A stretch of 64,000 bases of DNA from Schizosaccharomyces osmophilus (GCF_027921745.1 NC_079238.1:2356001-2420000), one strand, 5' to 3'. Shown: positions 40,995 to 51,224, numbered from the stretch's first letter. Numbers and translations: made by a program. The notes: generated by a model not told the origin, from the letters alone.

Positions 40995-42224
40995 CTATGC
41001 CAAAAATGGGGGGATGCGATTAAGATTCTTGCCGATTAAAACAGTAATAGGTTTCAGCTCTGCACCAGAATCTAGTTTTGCAGGCTTTGGTAGAGGTAAT
41101 ACTTCAAAAACTTCACGGACTCCCTGCATTACATGCCACGAACCATCTTCCTTCTCAAGTAAGGCTTTGCTTCGATATATCATATATTCTTCGCCTTCAC
41201 CAGTTTCTAAACAGAACCATAAAATTCCGCGTATCCATTGTAGCCATCGTTCATAAACATCAGCAGACATCCTCCTTGGTAGTTCAAATGTCCGACTTGT
41301 TATACTAGTTACAGGCGTCTTACTCGTACATACTTTGTCATGTCCAACATCATGGCAATTGTGAGTATGGGGAGTCGAAGGAACCAGAAACTTTTGAAAG
41401 TCCTCGCTTTCTCGATATGCGTTCAGGTTCAGGATTTCTTGAATATCGTGAATCCGCCCATAGCTTGTTTCACAAACCTTGGCGAGGGGATTGATGGAGC
41501 GGACAACATGGTAAATTCGCTCTAGTTCTGTCGTGTCTACTTTATCTGTTTTGTTTAGGACAAGACAATCAGCATGGCTGATCTGAATGCTACCTATTTC
41601 GGTGCTATCGTTGAGGATGTTGTCAAGGTTTTGACAATCGATCACCGTTACAACACCGTCCAGCTGTACATCGCTACCCAATGCATCGTCGAGCCAAAAC
41701 GTCTGGGCTAAGGGACCTGGATTGGCAACCCCGGTGGTTTCAATCACTATGCTGTCAAACTTTCCTTTCTGCTCCATCAGTTGTTCGATTGCTTTGATAC
41801 CACTGTCTTTCACAGTACAACACATACACCCGTTCGATAGACTAACCCATTCTTCATAAAGCTCTTCTCCACCAGCTTCTTCCATTAAGTTTCGTTCTAA
41901 GTCACCGGAGTCTCCGACTTCGTTCATTAAGACGGCGACTCGCTTTCCCTGCGCATTTTCAAGAATGCATTTCAACAGGGATGTTTTCCCTGCACCTAAG
42001 AATCCAGTCAAAATCGTCACGGGAACTGGTTTATAACCGACATTCCCTTGATCAGACTTTGATGGTGAACTTTCGTTTCCAATACCTGAAGCAACAGCTT
42101 CCTTTCCAATGGCGTCAAGCTCCTTTTCGTCAAGGCATGCTGGTTCTTTATTTCGTTGTAATTCATCCTTACCGATGACTGATTCATCCACTAGCAACGG
42201 AGGTTCCTCTGTTTCTTTGGACAT
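40995..42224 (-). CDS. zng1: CobW-type zinc metallochaperone GTPase (Zng1)
   Basis: A 409-residue G3E GTPase. P-loop GFLGAGKT at 74-81, the metal-binding CxCC motif at C133-M-C135-C136, ETTGVANPGP (switch/Walker B part) and the guanine motif LNKTD. A His-rich stretch (PHTHNCHDVGHD) near 290 is a likely zinc loop, and the C-terminal CobW domain runs from about 315 (PRRMSADVYERWLQWIRGI). In animals and yeast Zng1 loads zinc into methionine aminopeptidase 1, contacting it through a short N-terminal Pro-rich motif. EEPPLLVDE at residues 6-14 is a possible variant of that motif. The U1 snRNA gene lies 326 bases upstream, same strand. Confidence 0.9.
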   Translation of the reverse strand: MSKETEEPPLLVDESVIGKDELQRNKEPACLDEKELDAIGKEAVASGIGNESSPSKSDQGNVGYKPVPVTILTGFLGAGKTSLLKCILENAQGKRVAVLMNEVGDSGDLERNLMEEAGGEELYEEWVSLSNGCMCCTVKDSGIKAIEQLMEQKGKFDSIVIETTGVANPGPLAQTFWLDDALGSDVQLDGVVTVIDCQNLDNILNDSTEIGSIQISHADCLVLNKTDKVDTTELERIYHVVRSINPLAKVCETSYGRIHDIQEILNLNAYRESEDFQKFLVPSTPHTHNCHDVGHDKVCTSKTPVTSITSRTFELPRRMSADVYERWLQWIRGILWFCLETGEGEEYMIYRSKALLEKEDGSWHVMQGVREVFEVLPLPKPAKLDSGAELKPITVLIGKNLNRIPPFLA

Positions 42225-42550
42225 GGCTTCCTTTTACAGATAGTGTAGGGAAAAGAACGAACGAATCTTATGAATCTTACTTACCTATAGAAAGTCTATC
42301 AAATATACATTTACCAACAAATACATACTCCCTGGTATTCTCAACAGAGTAAAAAGCACACAGTACCCATTACTATTTTAGAAACATACAATTACAAATC
42401 TCATTCACTGTATCCATCTATTCTCATACTACTATTACTGAAGCTCAAAGGGATTGAATTTCAGCATCAACTGCAATTCAGCATGCCAAAGCTAACTCTA
42501 GGAAACAATAACTCCATTTCACACAACATTGTCATGAGAATTAGAGAAAA
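42225..42550. other. Intergenic: zng1 promoter and U1 3' flank
   Basis: 326 bases between the U1 snRNA 3' end and the zng1 start, both minus strand. AT-rich, no further feature recognised. Confidence 0.5.
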
Positions 42551-42700
42551 TGTCTCCTTAACAGAGACGAACTCAAAAATGATGCACTCGAATCTGACCG
42601 TAGCCAGTCCGCAACTGTTCGTCAGAGCTAAAGTGCAATGCAAAGACAAACAGCTGAGCTTCCACAATTCTTGAGCTGCGAAAACCCGTGCCAGGTAAGT
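42551..42700 (-). ncRNA. snu1: U1 spliceosomal snRNA
   Basis: About 150 nt on the minus strand. It opens with ACTTACCTGG, the sequence that pairs with 5' splice sites. Stem II is CTGTTTGTC (nt 48-56) with GACGAACAG (78-86), and its loop holds CATTGCAC (61-68), the U1A-type loop sequence. A small stem III follows (CTG/CAG at 94-107), then an Sm site ATTTTTG (121-127) and a final hairpin GTCTC/GAGAC (133-149). This order and the overall size agree with S. pombe U1 (about 148 nt). The 3' end is set just after the last hairpin and could be off by several bases. A TATA box and HomolD box precede it. Not reported by coding tracks since it has no ORF. Confidence 0.93.
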
Positions 42701-42725
42701 AAAGAACAAGAAGTGTAAAAACATT

Positions 42726-42759
42726 AATTTATACCATCTTAACGTAAAAAGCAGTCACA
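42726..42759 (-). promoter_or_regulatory. U1 promoter: TATA box and HomolD-type box
   Basis: In U1 orientation TATAAATT lies at -33 to -26 (42726-42733) and TGTGACTG at -59 to -52 (42752-42759). The octamer is an exact HomolD box in reverse orientation. A HomolE-like CCCTACCCC in the same orientation sits about 90 bases further up (about 42843-42851). Role in U1 transcription is inferred. Confidence 0.6.
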
Positions 42760-43304
42760 AAGTAGTCACGTATATCATAATATGATATTTTATTGTTACG
42801 GAACCCTATGGAGAGCCGATGACCCCCCATTCGGTACTTTGTTTGGGGTAGGGAATTCATTTCCTTCCTGGCAGGAATACTTGGGGGTGGAATATGGGCA
42901 CATGTATGTGCTTTGTTTCATTGAGAACGAAAGGCAGTACTCCAAAAAAAAGGAATTGTATATATATATTTATCTATATAAAGTAATAAAATTGAAAATA
43001 AACATAAAGGAGAATTTTTCAAATAATAAATAAAAGAATCGAAGTTTATAAGGAGTATTCATAAAGTACATCTTGACAATTGCTATTGAATCCAAGTACG
43101 AGGGGCATGAAAGCCTCCATGGAAAGAAAAGAAAGACTTGATGAAGTGTAGCAGATCGATCCTTTTGGAGATCCTTCGCTGTCACATAAACTATATACTA
43201 TATTTTGACAGAACGGGAACTCCAACAAACGAAGGTCAAACTCGTTGCAGCTGCAGCCAAAAAAATGAAGCTCCAATATTATGTAGGAAAACTTAGCCGA
43301 CGTG
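42760..43304. other. Spacer upstream of U1, gpt2 3' region, two GC-richer patches
   Basis: 545 bases. 42800-42920 is GC-richer, with short pairings (CCCCA/TGGGG; TTCCT/AGGAA). 43085-43190 has hairpins such as GAGGGGC...GCCTC and GAAG...GATC..TCCttttGGA..GATC..CTTC followed by ACA. No convincing gene; see findings. Confidence 0.35.
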
Positions 43305-44657
43305 TTAGATATTGTCTTGAGGATACACTAATGGAGCGAACCCATGTCGTATAATCAAGCCAAACAAGCCAACAGCGAGTTGGATTCCCATGATGCAAAG
43401 TGTTAAGTGATCTTCTCGCATAGGACCGAAATGATATAAAACGAAGTTGATGATTGTGAAATTTGTGCATCTAGTAGGCCTCTTCGTTTTATGATCCCAG
43501 TCAACACGAATAAGACGAAATGCTTCGAATACACGTATCGTTAGTAACGTTTTGGTAGGCAAAGGGACTCCTTCAGTAAATACCGTGTAAGAATTTTCTA
43601 GCAATCCGGTTTTCACGTTCAAGCGAGGGAGACGATGGCGAGGACATTCAACAAAACCAAATAACTGGGGTACTGAGAGTATAAAATTAAAGATCTGTGG
43701 GATGAAGAACAGCATTAACGTCTTGGAAAAATGTCCCAGAATACCCACAACAGCTAAAACCATTCCGGCGAAATAGCAAAACGTGTCTCCGACAAATACA
43801 CGGGAAGGCCACCAATTGTATTTTAGTAAACCGGCAGTGACTCCAAGTAAAGGAAGGATGAGATAGATGGATAGAAGATGAGCACGCACAGCTTCAGGGT
43901 TGCTTGGGTGAAAGACGTAAATTAAGTCGTTGCAAAGGACGACGAGACCTATCACAAATGATTGCCCCGCCTCCACGCCGTTCACGCCTGCAATAATGTT
44001 GATACTATTTGGACAGAAAATAGCAACCGCTGCCATGTAAATATAGTACAGAAATCCCAAATCTACGACAGTGCGTTGAAAAAATGGACGTAAAAGAGTG
44101 GGAACGGACACATAAGTGACTCCATAATCAACATAGTAAACTACTAGTAAAGGAATGGCCGCGATTGCTGGGAGAAAGAACTTATGGCGCCAACGAATAT
44201 CAAATAAGTCGTCAAATATACCAAGTAAAGAAATCGATAAAATGGAAATAACAGCAGATAAGTAAGCTCCTAGCTGGTCATGAGGAAACTGGACCTCAGC
44301 TACGGAAGTGTATCCGTCACTCAAGACTCCGAGTGGATTGTCTTGCTGGTTTCGAGATCGTTCAGGGACCAAGTACTTGTAAAATAGGACCGGGATAAAT
44401 AATATCATGCACATGAAATACACCATTGCAGAAACGGCTCCCATGGTTTCCGGAATCACGCGCTTCTCTACCTTGTTCATGTCTTTTCCTGAAAATCCTC
44501 GACGTATGAAAGCCGCTCCAACGCGAGGAATGAAAAACGCCGTTGCTTTATACGCAAGCACAGATAATCCTATATTGGAAAGCAGTGGTGAATGCTTTTG
44601 GCTTGCCATCAGTAAAAGGCCAAGGGCCCATATTCCTAGGCTAATAATCTTGCTCAT
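43305..44657 (-). CDS. gpt2: UDP-GlcNAc:dolichol-phosphate GlcNAc-1-P transferase (Alg7)
   Basis: A 450-residue multi-pass ER enzyme without introns that starts N-glycan assembly and is the tunicamycin target. About ten hydrophobic segments are visible. Catalytic motifs are DDLFDIRWRHKF (Asp-Asp metal site, about 165), NIIAGVNGVEAGQ (about 225) and GDTFCYFAGM (about 290), followed by FFIPQIFNFILSVPQLF and the luminal HRLPR loop with PRLN. The N-terminus (MSKIISLGIWALGLLL) acts as signal anchor. Length matches fungal Alg7/Gpt2. On the same strand as slm9 and zng1 but separate transcription units. Confidence 0.95.
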   Translation of the reverse strand: MSKIISLGIWALGLLLMASQKHSPLLSNIGLSVLAYKATAFFIPRVGAAFIRRGFSGKDMNKVEKRVIPETMGAVSAMVYFMCMILFIPVLFYKYLVPERSRNQQDNPLGVLSDGYTSVAEVQFPHDQLGAYLSAVISILSISLLGIFDDLFDIRWRHKFFLPAIAAIPLLVVYYVDYGVTYVSVPTLLRPFFQRTVVDLGFLYYIYMAAVAIFCPNSINIIAGVNGVEAGQSFVIGLVVLCNDLIYVFHPSNPEAVRAHLLSIYLILPLLGVTAGLLKYNWWPSRVFVGDTFCYFAGMVLAVVGILGHFSKTLMLFFIPQIFNFILSVPQLFGFVECPRHRLPRLNVKTGLLENSYTVFTEGVPLPTKTLLTIRVFEAFRLIRVDWDHKTKRPTRCTNFTIINFVLYHFGPMREDHLTLCIMGIQLAVGLFGLIIRHGFAPLVYPQDNI

Positions 44658-44928
44658 TTCAATTAAATTATTGTTTTAAAGATAAAGGGACTTATACATG
44701 TGCTTTCCTCCACTAAATCTCTACTCTTTCATATGTAAGAACTAATACTAGGTCTGCCGTAAACGCTACCTTTATATGCTACTGGTTAATGCAAAGTGGT
44801 GTCAAATGGATGAATCGTACTCGCAAAAGCTCCGTATTATAAGAAAGGAAACTAATTGTAGCAAAAAAAAAAGTCAATATGTATTTTCTGTCTAAAATTA
44901 TATACAAGATAAATAAATAAATTAGCGT

Positions 44929-47343
44929 TTAGGCAGGGATATGTTCTAGCAGGTAAGAGTATTGAGAAGTAATCCTTTGGATTTCTCTATGTTTTGCCGT
45001 ATGTAATATGATTTCCTTGAGTAGTGATCGCTTGTTTAAAGAAGAAGAAATGAAAGGATTCCAAATACGATCGCCGATTTTTACGGGAGTGGTGCAGCTT
45101 AAAGGGACTCGCAAGGGACCAAGTAGTTCACGACATAATTCATCCATTTTATCCTTCATTCCTTCCTCGGCAATTCGATTCGCATATAATAAAAGATTTT
45201 CATGAAAGTCAAACTTCAAACTTAGCTTTTCAGAACTCATAAGACGGTTTTCAAGATGCCGAATACTCACAACCATTTCGTAATTATCATAACCTTGACG
45301 GAGCATAGAGGCTTTAACAGTTCTTTGCAAGAATCTTCCTCTTCCAGCTTTGATAATTTCTTCATCCGTACATCGCTCTAAGAAGCTCATCGCACTTTCT
45401 TCTCGAGAATCTGTAACAAGTGAACCCCAGTACTGACTACCTATCATCCACCATCCTTCACTAACCCGTAGCCAGGAGCTCGTAATTGGACTGTATGCAA
45501 AAGCGTTTCCATCACTCATGACTGCAATTGGGGTACCCGTATCAGTTACAAACAACTGCTCTAATGAAGGACCTTTTGCAACTTTTGAATTTGAAAAATT
45601 CGCATGAAACAGCGGAAGCATACTAACAGGATTATGAACTGCCTTAGAGGAAATCACATCCCATGTGTAAAGTAAGCCATTGGAAGCTACACAGCATAGG
45701 TAGGATTCACAGCATTCCAAAAAGCATGGTGTCGAACCTACAACAAGAGGCGGCAACAGAAGTCTTCCATGAGGGCTAAAAACATGAACCGAAGCGTCTT
45801 CTGTTCCCGCAGCCCAAAACTTTTTCGTACCATTCGCAAGGACCACTGAAGAAGAAAGATATGTCACCCAGTCGGGATTGTTTTCGCCCTCATTCCCTGT
45901 ATAGCATTCTATCTTTGTACATTCCTGATGATTTCTAATCCGCATTGTCCCGAAGGATTTAGTAATTTCCCATTTCGGTTTTACCAAAGGATTGCCGATA
46001 CGGATTTGTGAAAACAATGTTGCTGGGTGAATCGATGCAGGGCGTAGAGTAACCTTTTTCTTAAGTACTTTTCTTTTCTTTACAGATGGAGGTGAAGAAG
46101 GGGGAGAACGGACTTTTGGGACCTCGGTGGTTGTATTTGGTAAGGGCGCAGAAACTATAACAGTGGGCTCTAATGTGTTTTTGGGTCCATATGGCTTTTT
46201 CAAAAAGTTGCAGTTTGATAAGTCTTCTGGATATTCAATTTGATCCATCTTTGGACCAAATTCAGACTCTTCAAACCTCAATAAACAAATATGTCCATCT
46301 AATGACACTCCGTAGAGTTCAAACCCGCTATTCGACCATTGTATGTCACAAAAGGCAGCAAGTGTAATGTTTTTAATGACGAGTACTGGACGTGCGCATG
46401 CTGTGTTCCAAATGCAAATACATCCGTCGTGGGCCGCACTAGCTATGACTGATTTTTGAAATGGATCACTGAACAAATAGGGATTGAATGATGTGCATTC
46501 TAAAGACTCTTGATGGCCAACCAAGCTGATGTCGAATGTCCACGAGTCTCGTTGAACAATAGCAATTACGTTTATTCCTTCATTTATAGCATTGACTGCG
46601 GCAATGTGGGCTCCATCAGGAGACCAGCTTAAACGAAGATAACGGCTGTTAATGGGCATATGTTCAAAAGGCTTAGAGATGTTTTTCTCCAGAGCAAATG
46701 TTGCTAATCTCCAAATTTTCAAAGAGCGGTCTAAACTATGTGATGCCAGATATTGGCTTAGAGGATCAAAGGCAAGCCCGCAAATAAAAGAATGGTGTCC
46801 GTCTATCACTTTTAAAAGACTGTATTCAAAGACTTTATTATAGTTTGAGTGCTTCTTTTCAGTGGACGAATTTTCGGGCCCTTCCTCCATCTGAGATTCC
46901 AGCTTTTCTGTGGTATGGCCATTCTCAGACATATTTGGCATTTCTTTTTCTTTACGCAAATAAATAGATATGCTCTTCCACGCCGTCGCCAGCAAGTTAG
47001 CTTGTTGACTCCAGCAAAGTTCGTAGGCAGGCCCAGCGATCGTTTGCAAAGGCGAATCCCATGTCTCTACTTCATAAAGGAACGTTCCGTCTTCCGTAGC
47101 AATTCCGAGGTATCGACCATCCTTTGAAAATCGGACGCATGTCACGGGAGCTGGGAATTGTAGTTTAGCGGAAAAGCACTCTTCTGTTAAAGCGTTTACG
47201 TTTTCGTTGGATGAAATCTCAGGAAAAAAGGTAGTTGGTAAAATATGAACAAAATTTACTCCTGCAATCGCTATATATATTTCTGAAGACGTAATAGAAT
47301 ACAAAGGCTGGGTTTCTTTCAATCTAGCAGCATAAAGTCGCAT
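44929..47343 (-). CDS. slm9: HIRA histone-chaperone subunit Slm9
   Basis: An 804-residue protein in one exon. The N-terminal half has WD40 repeats (about 55-345): VTCVRFSKDGRYLGIA, HHSFICGLAFDPLSQYLASH, YLRLSWSPDGAHIAAV, GHQESLECTSFNPY and IVIASAAHDGCICIWN-like sequence. A linker with a basic motif (VKKRKVLKKKVTLRP, about 425-440) resembles the HIRA B-domain that binds Asf1. The C-terminal Hira domain (about 480-800; SSVVLANGTKKFWAAGTEDA in part) closes the protein. The HIR complex deposits H3-H4 outside replication and in fission yeast silences Tf2 elements and affects G2/M timing. The gene order places it as slm9, not hip1. Confidence 0.93.
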   Translation of the reverse strand: MRLYAARLKETQPLYSITSSEIYIAIAGVNFVHILPTTFFPEISSNENVNALTEECFSAKLQFPAPVTCVRFSKDGRYLGIATEDGTFLYEVETWDSPLQTIAGPAYELCWSQQANLLATAWKSISIYLRKEKEMPNMSENGHTTEKLESQMEEGPENSSTEKKHSNYNKVFEYSLLKVIDGHHSFICGLAFDPLSQYLASHSLDRSLKIWRLATFALEKNISKPFEHMPINSRYLRLSWSPDGAHIAAVNAINEGINVIAIVQRDSWTFDISLVGHQESLECTSFNPYLFSDPFQKSVIASAAHDGCICIWNTACARPVLVIKNITLAAFCDIQWSNSGFELYGVSLDGHICLLRFEESEFGPKMDQIEYPEDLSNCNFLKKPYGPKNTLEPTVIVSAPLPNTTTEVPKVRSPPSSPPSVKKRKVLKKKVTLRPASIHPATLFSQIRIGNPLVKPKWEITKSFGTMRIRNHQECTKIECYTGNEGENNPDWVTYLSSSVVLANGTKKFWAAGTEDASVHVFSPHGRLLLPPLVVGSTPCFLECCESYLCCVASNGLLYTWDVISSKAVHNPVSMLPLFHANFSNSKVAKGPSLEQLFVTDTGTPIAVMSDGNAFAYSPITSSWLRVSEGWWMIGSQYWGSLVTDSREESAMSFLERCTDEEIIKAGRGRFLQRTVKASMLRQGYDNYEMVVSIRHLENRLMSSEKLSLKFDFHENLLLYANRIAEEGMKDKMDELCRELLGPLRVPLSCTTPVKIGDRIWNPFISSSLNKRSLLKEIILHTAKHREIQRITSQYSYLLEHIPA

Positions 47344-48293
47344 GTTGAGCTTTACATCGGCGGTGCCTTCAAATTTTATTGAATGGCATGTAAAGGAGCC
47401 TATGAACTCGATGAGTTTGAGCCGACCGGTTTAGGCTTTGCTTTCGTTTGTTGGGCGTTCGTTATAATAGTTGTGAGTGTAAAATTCCCTGTCCACTATG
47501 TTGTAAGGGATTTGAAAGAAATGTAGTTTATTCAGGGAATGGCTCGTTAGAGAAGTGCCGATTTCGATATCAGATGGTGGACCAGCGGCGTAACGACGAA
47601 CACTCTATGCACGGTTAATATTCATCAGAGATCGATTATTGCTACACGGTATTATGAAGGAAGAAATTTTTTTTTTTTTTTTTTTTTATACTGTTGCTGT
47701 CCCTACTAGAATCGCATACACATATTTACGTAAAGAAGAATAGAACCCGCAAGAAAGTAAAAAGAACAAAGAAACACTAGATTCTATTAAAAAAGATATT
47801 TTGAACCCTCATAACTCATATGAAACCAAAACCCATATAGCAAATGAAAAGGAAGAAGTGCGAGTAAACACAAAATTGTAAGCTATACAAACGAAATAAA
47901 ACAACCAACGTTGAAGAATGACAAAGCCATAAAACAATTTGGTAAGCAATTGATACCAAGTAGTGTGAATACACCAAATCCAAATTCAGAAAGCGCTATA
48001 GTTATTTACATATTCATCTCATGGATTAGTGAGAGTTTTGAACCATGGATAACTCACGTGAAAGGTAAAGTAGTCGTAAAGAGAAACTTTTTTTTTTTTT
48101 CTATGTGAATACATTATTTTCAAGGCAAAACAAAAAAGAACGAAGCAGAAATGTATAAGAATGTCGACTCTTCGGACGAAATATAAGTACAAGAGAAACA
48201 AAATCATCAATGTTTGAATGATGTTTTATGGGAGGATTCACAAGGATCCTGGAGCGTCGGATGGTGGAGTATTTGTGTTTTCTCCATTGTTTT
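47344..48293. other. Intergenic: slm9 promoter, transcription-factor 3' region
   Basis: 950 bases. 47344-47640 is less AT-rich and probably slm9 leader. A T run of about 19 lies at 47669-47688. GAACAAAGAA (reverse complement of the Ste11 TR box TTCTTTGTTY) is near 47764. The rest (47700-48290) is AT-rich 3' flank. No RNA gene recognised. Confidence 0.4.
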
Positions 48294-50021
48294 TTAAACG
48301 CCAATGGACAAACTAGAGGAATTTGCGTGAACAGCATCCTGAGAAAAGTTCGAGATGCTTGCCTGAAGTTGTTTTTCTTCACAAGATTTAACGCATTTAT
48401 CGACCTTTACTTGCAGTTCGCTCAAGTTCATAACGCTTCGGACGGCAAGCAAGCAGGCTCTTGCAATGTGGATGGCAGGAGTCGGATCGGGATGGTGCAA
48501 AATGAACTCTACCCATTGGGCCAAAGAATTTGGAGAAACAAAGACAGCATGGATCATCAACAAGGCAAGGCGGGGAAGGTCGGCCTTATCCACGGGACAG
48601 TTGTTATACCAATTTGAAAACTCTGGTTCTAAACCAGGCTCATGGCAAAGAGAACGGAGGCCAAGATTAAACAAAGACTCATCAAGGACAGCGGTGGGAG
48701 TGGTAGCGGGAGGTAACTCGGCCTTGAGGAGAGCGAGGCTGCTCATTTCGGGGTGAAGAGGTCTTACAATACCGGCGAGGACGACTTGGCGGATAAACAT
48801 GCGACGAAGCAAATAGGTGATAATTTCATCGCTTGGACTCGTCATCAAAGAAGCATCAAACTTGACGACCTGATCGACGGCAAAGTTGAAGAGCTGAATA
48901 TCGCATTTGGGAATGTAAAGTTGGGTAACAGCCAAAAGGACTAGAATAAGAAGGCTCTCTGTGGTAGTGATGTTGGTAAGGGTGACGCGGGCCTGGCGAG
49001 AAAAAGCGATGGCATCGTCGGTCAAGTGACGCTTAGCACTAGCGAAAGCATAGAGAGCGACACTGATGTTTGGATTGCGTAAAGCGAGTTCAGGGATTGT
49101 GGAAGACCAATAGATGCTAGAGAAGGAAGAATAGGGACTAAGAGGAGGAAAATAGCAAGAGTCCCAAAGGCAGAGAGAAGGAGCCACGGACTGGATGTAG
49201 TAAAGAAAGGTAGGATGGGTGGGCTGACCGGCCATACCATGGGGAGCGGGTTCAGAAAGCAAGCTAGAGACGGGAATTCTGCGGGCGGCAGTGAGAGCGC
49301 CGGTAGGACGAGGGAAATGAGTGTACCCTTCGCATTGTCTCTTGGATTTGATGCAGTTGTAGCAGATAGGCTTGCGCTCGTCGCACTTAATTCTGCGTTT
49401 GCGACAAGTAAGACAGCCAGTTTTTGTGCGTTTCCGAGCTTGGCGTTTGACAAGGCTGCTATTGCTTACACCGGGGGGTGAGGTGGTGCCTTTGCCGGTT
49501 CCGTTGGAGGGGTTGACGGAGTTGGAGAGGGAGCCGTTGAGGGCGGAATTCTTTGAGAGGGAAGGAGAAACGGGAAGAGGGTCGTTGGGAGAAGGAGAGG
49601 CGATAGTGGCGGGATTGGGAGAATGGACGGCGTAGGCAGAGGGATCATGGTTGGTGGTGGGAGGAGGAGCAGTAGAAGGAGCCGGGAAAGGGCTGTTGGA
49701 GTATGCGGCAGCGGGATTGGAAGAAGAGGAGACCACGGGATGTTGTTGGAGGTAAGGAGAAGAAGCATGGGAGGCAACATTTTGGTAGTTGGGAGCGGAA
49801 GAGATGGGAGGTAAAGAAGCAAGAGAAGGAGCAAGGACAGTGGCAGAAAGAGGAGGAAGTTGAGTAAGCATGGAAGGATGTTGCTGAACGTGGAACATGG
49901 GGGGAGCGCCTTGTTGGTAGGTGGGGTATGTGGTGTAAGAAGCATTTGGATTTTGGGAAGCAGCAGAGTGCATATGGTCAGCAAGAGGAGGTTGATGAGG
50001 AGAATTGGAAGAACGATTCAT
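48294..50021 (-). CDS. Zn(2)Cys(6) transcription factor
   Basis: A 575-residue regulator. The start is MNRSSNSPHQPPL (50021); upstream codons in the frame are U-rich leader, not protein. Residues 1-195 are Ser/Pro/Gln-rich. The binuclear zinc cluster is at about 203-235: TGCLTCRKRRIKCDERKP and CYNCIKSKRQCEGY give C-x2-C-x6-C-x6-C-x2-C-x6-C. Residues about 280-560 are the fungal transcription-factor middle region, helical and hydrophobic (TESLLILVLLAVTQLYIPKC in part), as in Upc2/Sut-type short regulators. Target genes are unknown. It has an unusually long purine/pyrimidine-skewed upstream region, shared with klp9. By order it matches an S. pombe zinc-cluster factor. Confidence 0.88.
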   Translation of the reverse strand: MNRSSNSPHQPPLADHMHSAASQNPNASYTTYPTYQQGAPPMFHVQQHPSMLTQLPPLSATVLAPSLASLPPISSAPNYQNVASHASSPYLQQHPVVSSSSNPAAAYSNSPFPAPSTAPPPTTNHDPSAYAVHSPNPATIASPSPNDPLPVSPSLSKNSALNGSLSNSVNPSNGTGKGTTSPPGVSNSSLVKRQARKRTKTGCLTCRKRRIKCDERKPICYNCIKSKRQCEGYTHFPRPTGALTAARRIPVSSLLSEPAPHGMAGQPTHPTFLYYIQSVAPSLCLWDSCYFPPLSPYSSFSSIYWSSTIPELALRNPNISVALYAFASAKRHLTDDAIAFSRQARVTLTNITTTESLLILVLLAVTQLYIPKCDIQLFNFAVDQVVKFDASLMTSPSDEIITYLLRRMFIRQVVLAGIVRPLHPEMSSLALLKAELPPATTPTAVLDESLFNLGLRSLCHEPGLEPEFSNWYNNCPVDKADLPRLALLMIHAVFVSPNSLAQWVEFILHHPDPTPAIHIARACLLAVRSVMNLSELQVKVDKCVKSCEEKQLQASISNFSQDAVHANSSSLSIGV

Positions 50022-50280
50022 ATTGGCGAGAAAAAGGGTGTGGATTTTAAAAAAAGGAAAACAAAAAAAAAAAGGAAAAAAACAAAAGACAAGTAATGAA
50101 ATGAAAAAAAAGTCGAATAAAAAAATGGTTGATGATCGCCTTGTTACCAAAACAAGGAGAAAAGAAACCAAAAAGAGAAAAGAAAAAGGAAACCGATCAA
50201 GAAGAATTCTTTAATAAAAACAAAAAGAAAAACAAAACCTCTTGAACGGGGTTGGAACAATCGCAAAGTGGGGGAAGAAG

Positions 50281-50338
50281 AAACAAAACAAAACAAACCA
50301 AACCAAGACAAAACAAAACAAAACAAAACAAAAAAAAG
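50281..50338 (+). repeat. (CAAAA)n array
   Basis: About ten copies of CAAAA with a few CAAAC variants, in the purine-rich leader side of the transcription-factor gene. Confidence 0.8.
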
Positions 50339-50353
50339 GAACGACGCGACGAA

Positions 50354-50376
50354 AACAAACAAACAAACAAACAAAC
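50354..50376 (+). repeat. (AAAC)n array
   Basis: About six tandem AAAC units in the same purine-rich block. Confidence 0.8.
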
Positions 50377-51224
50377 ACAAATAAAAGAAGAAAGCAGTGA
50401 GTTTATCAACGAAAACAAGACGCTTCCAAAGAGATGTAGAGGGAATCAACAATCAACAATCAACAGAATAAATCGAAAAGAAAACAGACAACAAACACAC
50501 ACACACAACAAAAGAAAAAGTAAACAAAAAAAAAACAATTCAATTCAACCAAAAGCAACCGAAAGCAATCGAAGAAGAAATTGAAATTGAAACTTGTCGC
50601 TGTAAGTTATGAGACAAGACGAAGAAGAAGAAAAAAAAAAAAAAAGGACTTGACTTCGTTTGGGAGGAAATTTAAGAAATAAAATACTCGGGAGAAAAGG
50701 AACTCGAGAAAACAGGGAAACGAGAGAATTTAAATAAGAGGGATTCGCGGGGCAGAAAAGAGAATTGACGAGATGGGATGCATGGATAAAGCCGAATGAA
50801 CGACTGGAAGAATGACATCAAATGATTATGAATAAGCATTCAGTCATTTCGTAAACGCAAACGTTCCGCTGGGTCTAGCCAATGAGAATCGAGGGGTATT
50901 CGGCTTGGAGAAACGAAGGAAATGTCCGGATTTTCTATCGACTCTTCCTCCGAGGGGAAGGGAAATGCACGGTGACAGAAACAACGCAAGGCGCAGGGCA
51001 GGGCATAGAGGAGAGCGAACGAAACGTCGGTACGACCGAGGAATGTCGGTACGAATGAAAAAGTTATCGAGTTGTTTGGGAATGGCAGATGGGAGATGGC
51101 GGATGGTATGGATGAGAGAGGGTCGTATCGAAAGGAAAGAGAGAATTGATATGAATACAATTTTGTTTTGTTTTTGAATACAATTATTGGATGGTTTTCT
51201 TTTTATATTATATATATATATATA

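Noticed and set aside
48466-48756. Plus-strand frames across the zinc-cluster gene
   Set aside because: Antisense of a clear coding region.
49466-49984. 172-codon Leu/Pro-rich minus-strand frame
   Set aside because: Shifted frame of the zinc-cluster gene's Ser/Pro-rich N-terminus.
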